A DNA stretch of 5,437 bases, taken from positions 5,355-10,791 of the forward strand of contig NZ_QHJG01000036.1 of the NCBI RefSeq assembly GCF_003184185.1, written 5' to 3'. Positions within the stretch are counted from its first letter, which is position 1, and every line of letters begins with the position of its first letter. Position numbers and translations under genes: made by a program. This document shows positions 1 through 5,437 of this stretch, piece after piece. The DNA comes from Legionella qingyii. GTDB taxonomy: Bacteria > Pseudomonadota > Gammaproteobacteria > Legionellales > Legionellaceae. The notes beneath the pieces are model-generated. The model was not told where the DNA came from. It was given only the letters and a program-made list of their open reading frames with translations, and did no database searches.

Positions 1-300
1 CAAAGAAGCAATTTTGTCTCTTGCACGCTGTTGAAGCGCAATGGCCTCGCGATCATCAATCCAACTTGTATCCCCGTATCCTAGACCGACTCGAACTTTG
101 GCATATAGTTCTAAATCCTGTCTTTGTTTTTTTATTGCAAGTTTTGATAATTTATCACGAATATTGTTATATACACTAACCACAGTAACACTAGCCACAG
201 TAGATGCTTTTGCATTAGCAATTTCCTTAAGATAACTTATATCACTGTAGTCTGCTCCATCAATTAGAGCTTCAAATTGACCCACATATGGACCTGGCAT
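1..300 (-). CDS. Unrecognised protein, N-terminal 100 codons (runs off left edge)
   Basis: The minus strand is open from an ATG at 300 down to base 1, giving exactly 100 codons without a stop, so this is the 5' part of a longer gene. The start is chosen because a GGGAGA Shine-Dalgarno lies six bases upstream (312-307) and a TATAAT lies a further 26 bases up. The product begins MPGPYVGQFEAL, has no signal peptide or convincing membrane segment, and is mostly helix-prone and mixed charged: a Lys/Gln/Arg-rich stretch at residues 50-61 (DKLSKLAIKKQR) is followed by GLGYGDTSWIDDRE around residues 72-84. I do not recognise the family. It lies in the same orientation as the large gene to its right, 120 bp downstream of that gene's stop, but with its own apparent promoter. 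Being a soluble protein next to a probable effector, it could itself be an effector; that is only inference. Confidence 0.8.
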   Translation of the reverse strand, partial: MPGPYVGQFEALIDGADYSDISYLKEIANAKASTVASVTVVSVYNNIRDKLSKLAIKKQRQDLELYAKVRVGLGYGDTSWIDDREAIALQQRARDKIASL

Positions 301-306
301 ATTTAT

Positions 307-312
307 TCTCCC
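307..312 (-). promoter_or_regulatory. Shine-Dalgarno of the left-edge gene
   Basis: The minus strand reads GGGAGA, then six bases (ATAAAT), then the ATG at 300. Purine content and spacing are near ideal. This site fixes the start codon of the partial gene at the left edge. Confidence 0.65.
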
Positions 313-337
313 GTATACGAAGGGTTTCTGTGCTTAT

Positions 338-366
338 ATTATAATAATAGCCCATGGCATTATTCA
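338..366 (-). promoter_or_regulatory. Probable sigma-70 promoter of the left-edge gene
   Basis: On the minus strand a perfect TATAAT -10 box lies at 343-338, 37 bases from the ATG at 300, predicting a leader of about 30 bases. The matching -35 is weak: TGAATA at 366-361 with a 17-bp spacer matches TTGACA at only three positions, so an activator or AT-rich upstream DNA may help. The -10 makes independent transcription of the left-edge gene likely, rather than readthrough from the large upstream gene. Confidence 0.45.
343..364. other. Imperfect palindrome, possible weak terminator or operator
   Basis: AATAAT (343-348) and GCC (350-352) pair with GGC (356-358) and ATTATT (359-364), leaving one bulged A at 349 and a three-base CAT loop. 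Only three of the nine pairs are G-C, so as an RNA hairpin it is weak. On the minus strand the hairpin arm runs into an A/T-rich stretch, which could help end transcription of the large gene 57 bases after its stop. It abuts and overlaps the -10 of the left-edge gene, so an operator role is equally possible. Confidence 0.3.
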
Positions 367-420
367 TTAAACTTCACATCGTTATAAAATTTGTTCCCAT
401 TGCACCTATTTATCTCATTG

Positions 421-3400
421 CTATTTTTTAATGGAATTACCACCTTGTGACAACACTGGTCCTTCGATTTTTTTATTTTTATCATTCGGTGTTTTTATAC
501 CACTTAAGTTCTCTTTATAATCAGAAACGGTCTTCTTGCTTGTAGTATCCAATTCTTCTCTTTTTCTTTTGTCCATGATGCTCTTAAAATCCGCTACTTG
601 CGCTGCAATATGGCTTTTGGCCGTACCTTTAAATACGCTCTCATAAACAGATTCCTTAGTAAAGCCTCTCCAATTTTTTTCGACACTGGGGTTCCATGCG
701 GCGGTATTGCGGACGGAAAATTCTATTTTACTTTGAGAAAAATTAGGATGGTGTTCACCAAGTACAACTAATGCAGTCCATAAATATTGCAATTCCTCTT
801 CTTTTCCTTTAACCCCTTTCAATGTAATTGGGGTTTTACCATCCCAACGTTCCAGCAAATTCATTGCTGCCTCGATTGCATCTTTGGCTTTGTAGTTTGG
901 GTCTTCAGATAAATAAAATATCTTCACTTCTTGGGGATGACGTTTATAAACCTCTGATCCCTGCAGAAGCCCGGGAACAATTTTCCCCTCAGGATGAAAA
1001 TCGACAGTAAAACGGCCTTTATCGGCTTCAATTTTGTTACCCGGATTATTTTCGTCGGGCTGGTAATGAACCATATCAGCGCATAGAACTTTGCCCTTTT
1101 CAGGGATTTCTTCTATTGAATAATTTGGATCTCGATTGGTACTTAAAGTAGTTCCTAACGTTGAGGTTGCCGCAGGATTTAATTGCCTAGCTAAAGTTGC
1201 CACTTGATCTTTTTCTATGGCTTTATACATAACATTTGATGACTTATGCTGTAATCTAACTTTACCACTGGAAAACTCATCAATTGTTGATAACAAACCT
1301 TTTTCGCCCGAAATTTTAGCTTTCGTCGTTTTATAAAAAGCTAACTGCTCAGCAACTGCAGTTTTCTCGGCTTCTAACTTTTCACGCATCTCGGTAAATT
1401 GTCGTCTAACTTCCAGACTCTTGATGTCATTGGGTGGTTGTGGCTCTTTTGTACTCTCAAGACATGCATCCAAATCGCGTAAATTAGTCTCTAAGTGCTC
1501 TATAATCTCATCACATTGCTCAGACAATTCTTTATATGTCTTTTTCATTGCCTGAGTTCTTTCTGATGTGTTCCCTTCGAGTGCCAAGTTGTATAAGCTT
1601 GCCTGCAATATCTTATTGTCAGGAATTTTCTCAAGCTTTGCTTTATGCTCTTCAATGGATGGCTTGCTTTTTTGTAGTTCAGTTAATTCCTGAGTTACTT
1701 CATTGATAATCTTTTGTTTATTTTCGTCGTTATCTTTGTCAAATAGATTCTTTCGTTTTTCAGCTTTTATTTCACGAAATACCGTTGGAGTAAGCGCTCT
1801 GCTTAATGATTCTTTCAGTGCTTTTGATTGCTCATCGTTTGGCTCTGGAATCAACTTATCAAGAAACTCATGGACATCTTTACTCGCAACAAAAAGGGCT
1901 TCCGCCTTCTTTACATCGTCCGCTGATGCCCAAGAACCAGGTCTGCCAACTTTTAAAAATAGTTCATCAAACCTTTTCCCAGCCGGTAATATTCTAGGTT
2001 CTTGTAGTCGTTCATAGACAATAACATTGTTCTTATGATGTGCTTGAATTTTATTGGCTACTTCATGAGGAGGAGCCAAAACATTTGAATCAGCAGCTGT
2101 TAAATTAAACGCTTGATAAAATTCATTCTTATTGGCAGGACTCCCACTTGCGACCCAAAGTGCTTCAACCAATGTTTTATAATGATCAGGATCCGAGAAA
2201 TTAAGTGCTCTATGATCAAATAAAGCTTGATTTACTGCTGCAATTTTATCGGTAGGAATATCGAGGTTGACCAGTAACTTGGCTATAACAGGATTATGAA
2301 CATTCTTAAAAGCGGCATTTCTTTCATTTTCCAGTACCAGAGCGCTAACATTGAGAGGTTGACCATGAGAATTAACAGTTCCCCAAAAAAACTTAATCTG
2401 TTCCGGAGTTCGCGCATTAATTACAAGATTTAAGTCATTACGCTTTTCCACTGAAAGGATTTCGACCTGCTTTTCCTCAGGCAATTGGCGAAACAAATCA
2501 ATTAATGCTTTATGGGCTTCACGGCCATAACTGCTTTGGGTTTTATCGACCAAATCCTTAAAATCTTCGATACGCTGATCACGAGCAAATGATTTAAGCT
2601 GCTCTCGAATGACGCCCTTTATATCATTTAGGTGTTCTGGCTTAAGAAAATCTAATGAAAAGGAATCATTTCCATTATCTATAAACCCAGCCAATCGTTT
2701 TGGTAAATCTTTGATTTTAGCTTGATCAAGCCCTTTTAAATAACCTATGTTATGAGCGTTGGAAGGAATTTTTGACAACAACCCCTTGATCATAGACACT
2801 TTAAACAAAGTGAGATTATCTGTTCCTACCGCTTTATCGATAATCGCATCATGTCCTGGAATACCATTTTTTAATGCAGCTTTTAAATCGGCTTCATTAT
2901 TGGCATTACAAATTGGAGCTCCTTTGGTGGTGCGGTCGCCTAGATTTAGGCCATCCTTTAATAATTTATCTTGCAAATATCGTGCACACAATTGTTGTTG
3001 TACTTTTGCGCCTAATACGGCTTTATCTTCTTTAAGTGTGTCATTTACCGCAAGGAATTCTGGCTGATTTAACAAGGTATTAAGGAACCCTTCCGGGCTG
3101 GCAATTCCTAACATTGGGGTTTTGCTTGATAGCCAGGTATAATCCAGTGTGCTAAGAATTCGGTTAAATTCTTCCAGGGCAGCAACTTTTTTTAAGGCAT
3201 CACTACGTTCTTGAGCTTTATCAAACAGTTCATCGGGAAATTCTTGCTCCAAAGAAGTCAGCCCTTCTTCTGGAAAACCCAGTGCCTGTGCCGCCACTTT
3301 AAGGTCATTCCTGGCGCTGATTAAATCATCGAGTAATTTTGGATTCTGGAGGTCTGGTTTAGCGATTAATTGAAATAATAACTGTTTCGCTGCCTGTTGT

Positions 3401-3945
3401 TGAATTCGAATCACCGCTTCATCAGTCAAGATATCCCTGGAATCATTGGTACCTGGATGTCCTGGTGTAGCATGAGGTGCCGTTGCATGCCATCCTTGAG
3501 GCACAGGCATCTCAGGGACTACCTTTTTCGTCAAATAAGCCCTACACTCATCAGAATTATATTTTAAAATATTAATTAAAACTTCTTGATCGGTAACTGC
3601 ACTCAGACCAAAGTGAATGCGTTGTTCTGTAGCCGCTTGTTTGATTTTTGCAAAACTATCAACCCGATCCGTTGAGTCTAAAAAAGTTTCATCATTTAGA
3701 TAATCATCAGCATCGGCTCCCGCCAAAAACCTTGGATTTGTAGATTCCCAAGTATCAATTCCATCCGGCCTTATGCCAAACTCTCTTCCCCATAAAACCC
3801 GATGTTTTGTAACTGCTTTACGTAAATTTACCGGATCACTCAAATCAACTGAGATTAATTCATCTAGTGCATGGCGTGCTAAATCCCCTTTTGATAACAA
3901 CGCAGGATTATTTATTGCAGCTAAAAGAGAGTCGTTCTTAGGCAT
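421..3945 (-). CDS. Very large helical/coiled-coil protein, candidate type IV (Dot/Icm-type) secreted effector
   Basis: This encodes 1,174 residues from the ATG at 3945; a TTG at 3960 would add five residues (MNGLI), but neither start has a clear Shine-Dalgarno, so the ATG is preferred. I do not recognise the family. Numbering from the TTG, visible regions are: an N-terminal domain (about 6-150); a His/Ala/Thr/Pro/Gly linker (158-171); a long all-helical region (about 175-735) with weakly repeated modules such as EALWVAS (599-605) and EALFVAS (687-693); a Lys/Glu-rich coiled-coil-prone region (about 738-885); a compact mixed domain (about 940-1120) with WDGKTPITLKG (1039-1049) and WTALVVLGEHHPNF (1061-1074); and a polar Lys/Ser/Asn tail ending NSIKK. 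No signal peptide or transmembrane segment is seen. Size, coiled coil, hydrophilic tail and an isoleucine at -3 are consistent with Dot/Icm substrates of Legionella. The effector role is inference; no catalytic motif was identified. A structural cytosolic protein remains possible. Confidence 0.85.
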   Translation of the reverse strand: MPKNDSLLAAINNPALLSKGDLARHALDELISVDLSDPVNLRKAVTKHRVLWGREFGIRPDGIDTWESTNPRFLAGADADDYLNDETFLDSTDRVDSFAKIKQAATEQRIHFGLSAVTDQEVLINILKYNSDECRAYLTKKVVPEMPVPQGWHATAPHATPGHPGTNDSRDILTDEAVIRIQQQAAKQLLFQLIAKPDLQNPKLLDDLISARNDLKVAAQALGFPEEGLTSLEQEFPDELFDKAQERSDALKKVAALEEFNRILSTLDYTWLSSKTPMLGIASPEGFLNTLLNQPEFLAVNDTLKEDKAVLGAKVQQQLCARYLQDKLLKDGLNLGDRTTKGAPICNANNEADLKAALKNGIPGHDAIIDKAVGTDNLTLFKVSMIKGLLSKIPSNAHNIGYLKGLDQAKIKDLPKRLAGFIDNGNDSFSLDFLKPEHLNDIKGVIREQLKSFARDQRIEDFKDLVDKTQSSYGREAHKALIDLFRQLPEEKQVEILSVEKRNDLNLVINARTPEQIKFFWGTVNSHGQPLNVSALVLENERNAAFKNVHNPVIAKLLVNLDIPTDKIAAVNQALFDHRALNFSDPDHYKTLVEALWVASGSPANKNEFYQAFNLTAADSNVLAPPHEVANKIQAHHKNNVIVYERLQEPRILPAGKRFDELFLKVGRPGSWASADDVKKAEALFVASKDVHEFLDKLIPEPNDEQSKALKESLSRALTPTVFREIKAEKRKNLFDKDNDENKQKIINEVTQELTELQKSKPSIEEHKAKLEKIPDNKILQASLYNLALEGNTSERTQAMKKTYKELSEQCDEIIEHLETNLRDLDACLESTKEPQPPNDIKSLEVRRQFTEMREKLEAEKTAVAEQLAFYKTTKAKISGEKGLLSTIDEFSSGKVRLQHKSSNVMYKAIEKDQVATLARQLNPAATSTLGTTLSTNRDPNYSIEEIPEKGKVLCADMVHYQPDENNPGNKIEADKGRFTVDFHPEGKIVPGLLQGSEVYKRHPQEVKIFYLSEDPNYKAKDAIEAAMNLLERWDGKTPITLKGVKGKEEELQYLWTALVVLGEHHPNFSQSKIEFSVRNTAAWNPSVEKNWRGFTKESVYESVFKGTAKSHIAAQVADFKSIMDKRKREELDTTSKKTVSDYKENLSGIKTPNDKNKKIEGPVLSQGGNSIKK

Positions 3946-3974
3946 AATCAAACCATTCAAACCATTATCTATAT

Positions 3975-4007
3975 ATTTTATGCTAAATTAATTAAATTAT
4001 CCTTAAG
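3975..4007 (-). promoter_or_regulatory. Candidate promoter with PmrA-like direct repeat upstream of the large gene
   Basis: On the minus strand, 4007-3988 reads CTTAAGGATAATTTAATTAA. It contains TTAAG and TTAAT cores 11 bp apart, resembling the Legionella PmrA element (cTTAATatT, two bases, cTTAATatT, from memory). The halves match at about six and five of nine positions, so the fit is partial and the DNA is AT-rich. A -10-like TAAAAT follows at 3980-3975, seven bases beyond the element, as expected when the element overlaps the -35 region, and 29 bases separate it from the ATG at 3945. PmrA controls many Dot/Icm effector genes in Legionella, which would fit the large gene. Confidence 0.3.
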
Positions 4008-4061
4008 TATCACATTAAATAATCACATCTTGCTTGAAGAAAGACTGTAAGATGGACTAAC

Positions 4062-4096
4062 GTATAACATTAGTATAGCAAGATAAAGGGATTGAA
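4062..4096 (+). promoter_or_regulatory. Leader of the small exported protein: possible -10 and Shine-Dalgarno
   Basis: AAAGGG at 4085-4090 stands six bases before the ATG at 4097 and is a reasonable Shine-Dalgarno. A TATAAC -10-like hexamer lies at 4063-4068, about 28 bases upstream of the start, but no good -35 is seen at 16-18 bp; TTGAAG at 4034-4039 is 23 bp away, too far. GTATA occurs twice, at 4062-4066 and 4073-4077, 11 bp apart. The ribosome site is better supported than the promoter. Confidence 0.35.
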
Positions 4097-4405
4097 ATGA
4101 TGAAAATTATACTTTGGGGACTATTATTTGCATTCATAAATTTTGCTTATGCTCAAGGTTGTGTGATTGGCGAAATTCCTTCACAACCCCGTTATGTCTG
4201 TTTTGATGGCAAAACATTACAGCTAGCAGAAGATGGCCATTATCGCTGGAATGCCAAAAGAGGTTGTTTTGTGAGCGCCGTTCCCTGCTGTGCCTACAAA
4301 GCCACTCATTACGCATTTTATCCCGACCCCACCAAAATTGGCGCCGCATATGCCCGTTGCCGCCACGATTACCCATTTCATCTGGGGGAAATGCAAACGC
4401 ATTAA
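4097..4405 (+). CDS. Small exported protein with six cysteines, function unknown
   Basis: The product is 102 residues. It begins with a clear Sec signal peptide: a short MMK n-region, a hydrophobic core over residues 4-16, and an AYA signal-peptidase I site, giving cleavage after Ala19 and a mature protein of about 83 residues starting QGC. The mature part has cysteines at 22, 35, 57, 64, 65 and 88; the even number and export suggest up to three disulfides formed in the periplasm or outside the cell. It is rich in aromatic residues, with CCAYKATHYAFYPDP at 64-78. The sequence before Cys22 (AQG) is not a lipobox, so it is unlikely to be a lipoprotein. A second ATG at 4100 is an equally usable start. 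It is transcribed divergently from the large gene. The 90 bases 4301-4390 are 54 percent G+C by hand count (49 of 90), visibly richer than the surrounding AT-rich DNA. I do not recognise the family. Confidence 0.8.
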   Translation: MMKIILWGLLFAFINFAYAQGCVIGEIPSQPRYVCFDGKTLQLAEDGHYRWNAKRGCFVSAVPCCAYKATHYAFYPDPTKIGAAYARCRHDYPFHLGEMQTH

Positions 4406-4429
4406 TAATTCATTTTGTTCAAAATTCAT

Positions 4430-4512
4430 GTCATTCCCGCGCAGGCGGGAATCTATTCTTCAACTAACACTGTACCTCATTAGAAATAGATTCCCGCCTA
4501 CGCGGGAACGAC
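4430..4512. repeat. Large inverted repeat built from two opposed palindrome copies; possible terminator
   Basis: The 28-bp arms 4430-4457 and 4485-4512 are reverse complements at 26 of 28 positions and enclose 27 bases. Each arm itself holds a 20-bp palindrome of the form ATTCCC-N8-GGGAAT (4433-4452 exact; 4490-4509 with the last T changed to C). The RNA could fold as one long stem or as two smaller hairpins. It starts 25 bases after the stop of the small exported protein gene, so it may terminate that transcript or protect its 3' end, although no U-tract follows. The two-arm layout also resembles a minimal MITE-like or paired REP-like element. Confidence 0.75.
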
Positions 4513-4750
4513 ATTGCGCACAAACAATTTGTCCATCTCACAAACCAAGCAAAAAATTAATTTGATCGATAGATTCCCGCCTACGCGGGAATGACATTGC
4601 GCACATACAATTTGTCCATCTCACAAACCAAGCAAAAAATTAATTTGATCGATAGATTCCCGCCTACGCGGGAATGACATTGCACACAAACAATTTGATC
4701 GATAGATTCCCGCCTGCGCGGAAATGACATTGCACATACAAAATTTGTCC
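4487..4750. repeat. Tandem array of an 83-bp unit carrying dRS3/REP-like palindromes
   Basis: Four units begin with TAGATTCCCGCC at 4487, 4570, 4653 and 4703. The first two are 83 bp and nearly identical; the third is 50 bp; the fourth decays after about 4750. Each carries a palindrome: 4490-4509 (ATTCCC...GGGAAC), 4573-4592 and 4656-4675 (both ATTCCCGCCTACGCGGGAAT), and 4706-4725 (one arm changed from GGGAAT to GGAAAT). The third unit equals the first two minus 33 bp, a deletion bounded by two AATTTG copies. The array fills the gap between two convergent genes and contains no supported coding sequence. The palindrome has the same form as the neisserial dRS3 element and similar repeats found in many proteobacteria. 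Confidence 0.85.
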
Positions 4751-4805
4751 TCTTATGAACTCAATCGACACAAAAAAAGATGATGATGCTTCAGTTATTA
4801 TAAAC

Positions 4806-4820
4806 CGGGATTACATCCCG
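4806..4820 (-). terminator. Small hairpin over the stop codon of the ankyrin gene, possible terminator
   Basis: CGGGAT (4806-4811) and ATCCCG (4815-4820) form a perfect six-base-pair stem with a three-base loop. On the minus strand the structure spans the last codons and TAA stop of the ankyrin gene and is followed by GTTTATAATAAC, which is only loosely U-rich. It may work as a weak terminator, or translation to the stop may keep it open. The larger palindrome array lying downstream could provide stronger termination. Confidence 0.35.
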
Positions 4821-5437
4821 AGATGGGGTTCTTGTAACTCGTATGTCGAGGAGGCTTCTGGTTGTGTCCCACAAGAAAAGAAGCAAAAAGAATTGGATTT
4901 TTTGGTTTCATGCTGCTCTAAAGCCCGGTTGATCAGAGTATTGATTTCCCATTGAGTAGAACTCCATCCATATAATCCCCTTAGCTGGCGAATAATCCAT
5001 AATTTGCTGCGTAACTGGCGTATGTATTTCACCCCCGCCGATTCTTCTTCAGATGAGTAACCATTTATATCGTATCTTAATTGATGCAGTCTGTTCTCAA
5101 ATTTAGGGTGTTCTTTATTCACTTTAATAAAGTGTTTAATGCACTCTAGAGCTAAATTCTTTTGAAATTTGAGACAAAACCGATGATCCTCACCTATATC
5201 TCTTAAAATTTGTTTAAAAGATCGATAACTCATATTGGGTCTTATTCCTTCCAAATAAGGATTTTTAAAAGCATATGCTTTAACTATAGATGGAAGGCCA
5301 GAATCCCTATATATCTTGGTTATTTGCGCCCCATTTTGTATTAAATGCTTGCTGATTAACATCCCATTGTTTTGTGCGTCAGATTCATCAATCGTTCCAG
5401 CTCGAACTCGTTCTGCCGCAATATCTAAAGGAGTTTT
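4811..5437 (-). CDS. Ankyrin-repeat protein, C-terminal 208 residues (5' end beyond right edge)
   Basis: The minus-strand frame is open from the right edge to the TAA at 4813-4811, giving 208 codons. An internal ATG at 5362 is not the start, because 25 upstream in-frame codons read KTPLDIAAERV and then NNG, which joins MLISKHLIQNGAQI to make a recognisable ankyrin repeat: TPLDIAAE is the first-helix signature and LIQNGAQI the second helix and turn, with an insertion between them. So only the last repeat is visible. The remaining 165 or so residues are a helical, basic C-terminal region with IRQLR twice, ten residues apart (about 139-153), and a tail with SFCFFSC at 183-189. Ankyrin repeats mediate protein-protein binding and are common in secreted effectors of Legionella and Coxiella, so an effector role is plausible but not shown. 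The gene converges on the small exported protein gene across the palindrome array. Confidence 0.85.
   Translation of the reverse strand, partial: KTPLDIAAERVRAGTIDESDAQNNGMLISKHLIQNGAQITKIYRDSGLPSIVKAYAFKNPYLEGIRPNMSYRSFKQILRDIGEDHRFCLKFQKNLALECIKHFIKVNKEHPKFENRLHQLRYDINGYSSEEESAGVKYIRQLRSKLWIIRQLRGLYGWSSTQWEINTLINRALEQHETKKSNSFCFFSCGTQPEASSTYELQEPHLGM

Noticed and set aside
41..235. Plus-strand open frame of 64 codons at the left end
   Set aside because: It is antisense to the well-supported left-edge gene, which has a ribosome site and promoter.
1703..2017. Plus-strand frames inside the large gene (also at 828-1010, 2759-3067 and 3773-3991)
   Set aside because: They are antisense shadows of one uninterrupted 1,174-codon frame and show no ribosome sites or domain features.
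3946..3960. TTG start five codons upstream for the large gene
   Set aside because: No Shine-Dalgarno supports it and an in-frame ATG follows at 3945; the TTG cannot be strictly excluded because the ATG also lacks a clear site.
4154..4162. Lipoprotein cleavage before Cys22 of the exported protein
   Set aside because: The residues before the cysteine are AQG, not a lipobox, while AYA just before is a good signal-peptidase I site.
4264..4565. Plus-strand open frames of 67 and 91 codons through the palindromes
   Set aside because: They overlap the exported-protein gene in other frames and their peptides (HSRAGGNL, FPRRRESI) are what results from translating this repeat family; no suitable ribosome site.
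4430..4728. CRISPR array suggested by regularly placed 28-bp repeats
   Set aside because: The sequences between repeats are near-identical copies of each other rather than unique spacers, one repeat is inverted, the periods are 83, 83 and 50, and no cas gene is present.
4755..4955. Plus-strand open frame of 66 codons
   Set aside because: It lies mostly antisense to the ankyrin gene, has no Shine-Dalgarno and no recognisable features.

Overview
The window reads as a fragment of an intracellular gammaproteobacterial genome, most likely Legionella or a close relative in the Legionellales. The pointers are an AT-rich sequence, a very large soluble helical/coiled-coil protein with a polar, Lys/Asn/Ser-rich C-terminus, an ankyrin-repeat protein next to it, and a candidate PmrA-type direct repeat upstream of the large gene. 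This is inference from style and context. I did not recognise any of the genes as a named family member.

Layout from left to right: (1) the N-terminal 100 codons of an unrecognised minus-strand gene that runs off the left edge (1-300), with a good Shine-Dalgarno and a perfect TATAAT -10 in its 120-bp leader; (2) a 1,174-residue minus-strand gene (421-3945) built of an N-terminal domain, a His/Pro/Ala/Thr linker, a long helical repeat region, a coiled coil and a compact C-terminal domain; (3) a 151-bp divergent intergenic region; (4) a plus-strand gene (4097-4405) for a 102-residue exported protein with six cysteines; (5) a 405-bp non-coding tract (4406-4810) filled by five copies of a 20-bp palindrome of the form ATTCCC-N8-GGGAAT, the first two as a large inverted repeat and the last four on an 83-bp tandem unit; (6) the C-terminal 208 codons of a minus-strand ankyrin-repeat protein (4811 to the right edge).

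No gene here has an assignable enzymatic role. The two minus-strand genes on the left could be co-located secreted effectors, and the ankyrin protein is another typical effector type, so the window is best described as a small accessory or effector-type island. The small exported Cys-rich protein is read away from the large gene and towards the ankyrin gene; the palindrome array sits exactly between those two convergent 3' ends, where its hairpins may terminate or stabilise both transcripts. The most rewarding items for follow-up are the large unrecognised protein with its candidate promoter element, and the palindrome array, which records both tandem amplification and a clean 33-bp slippage deletion.
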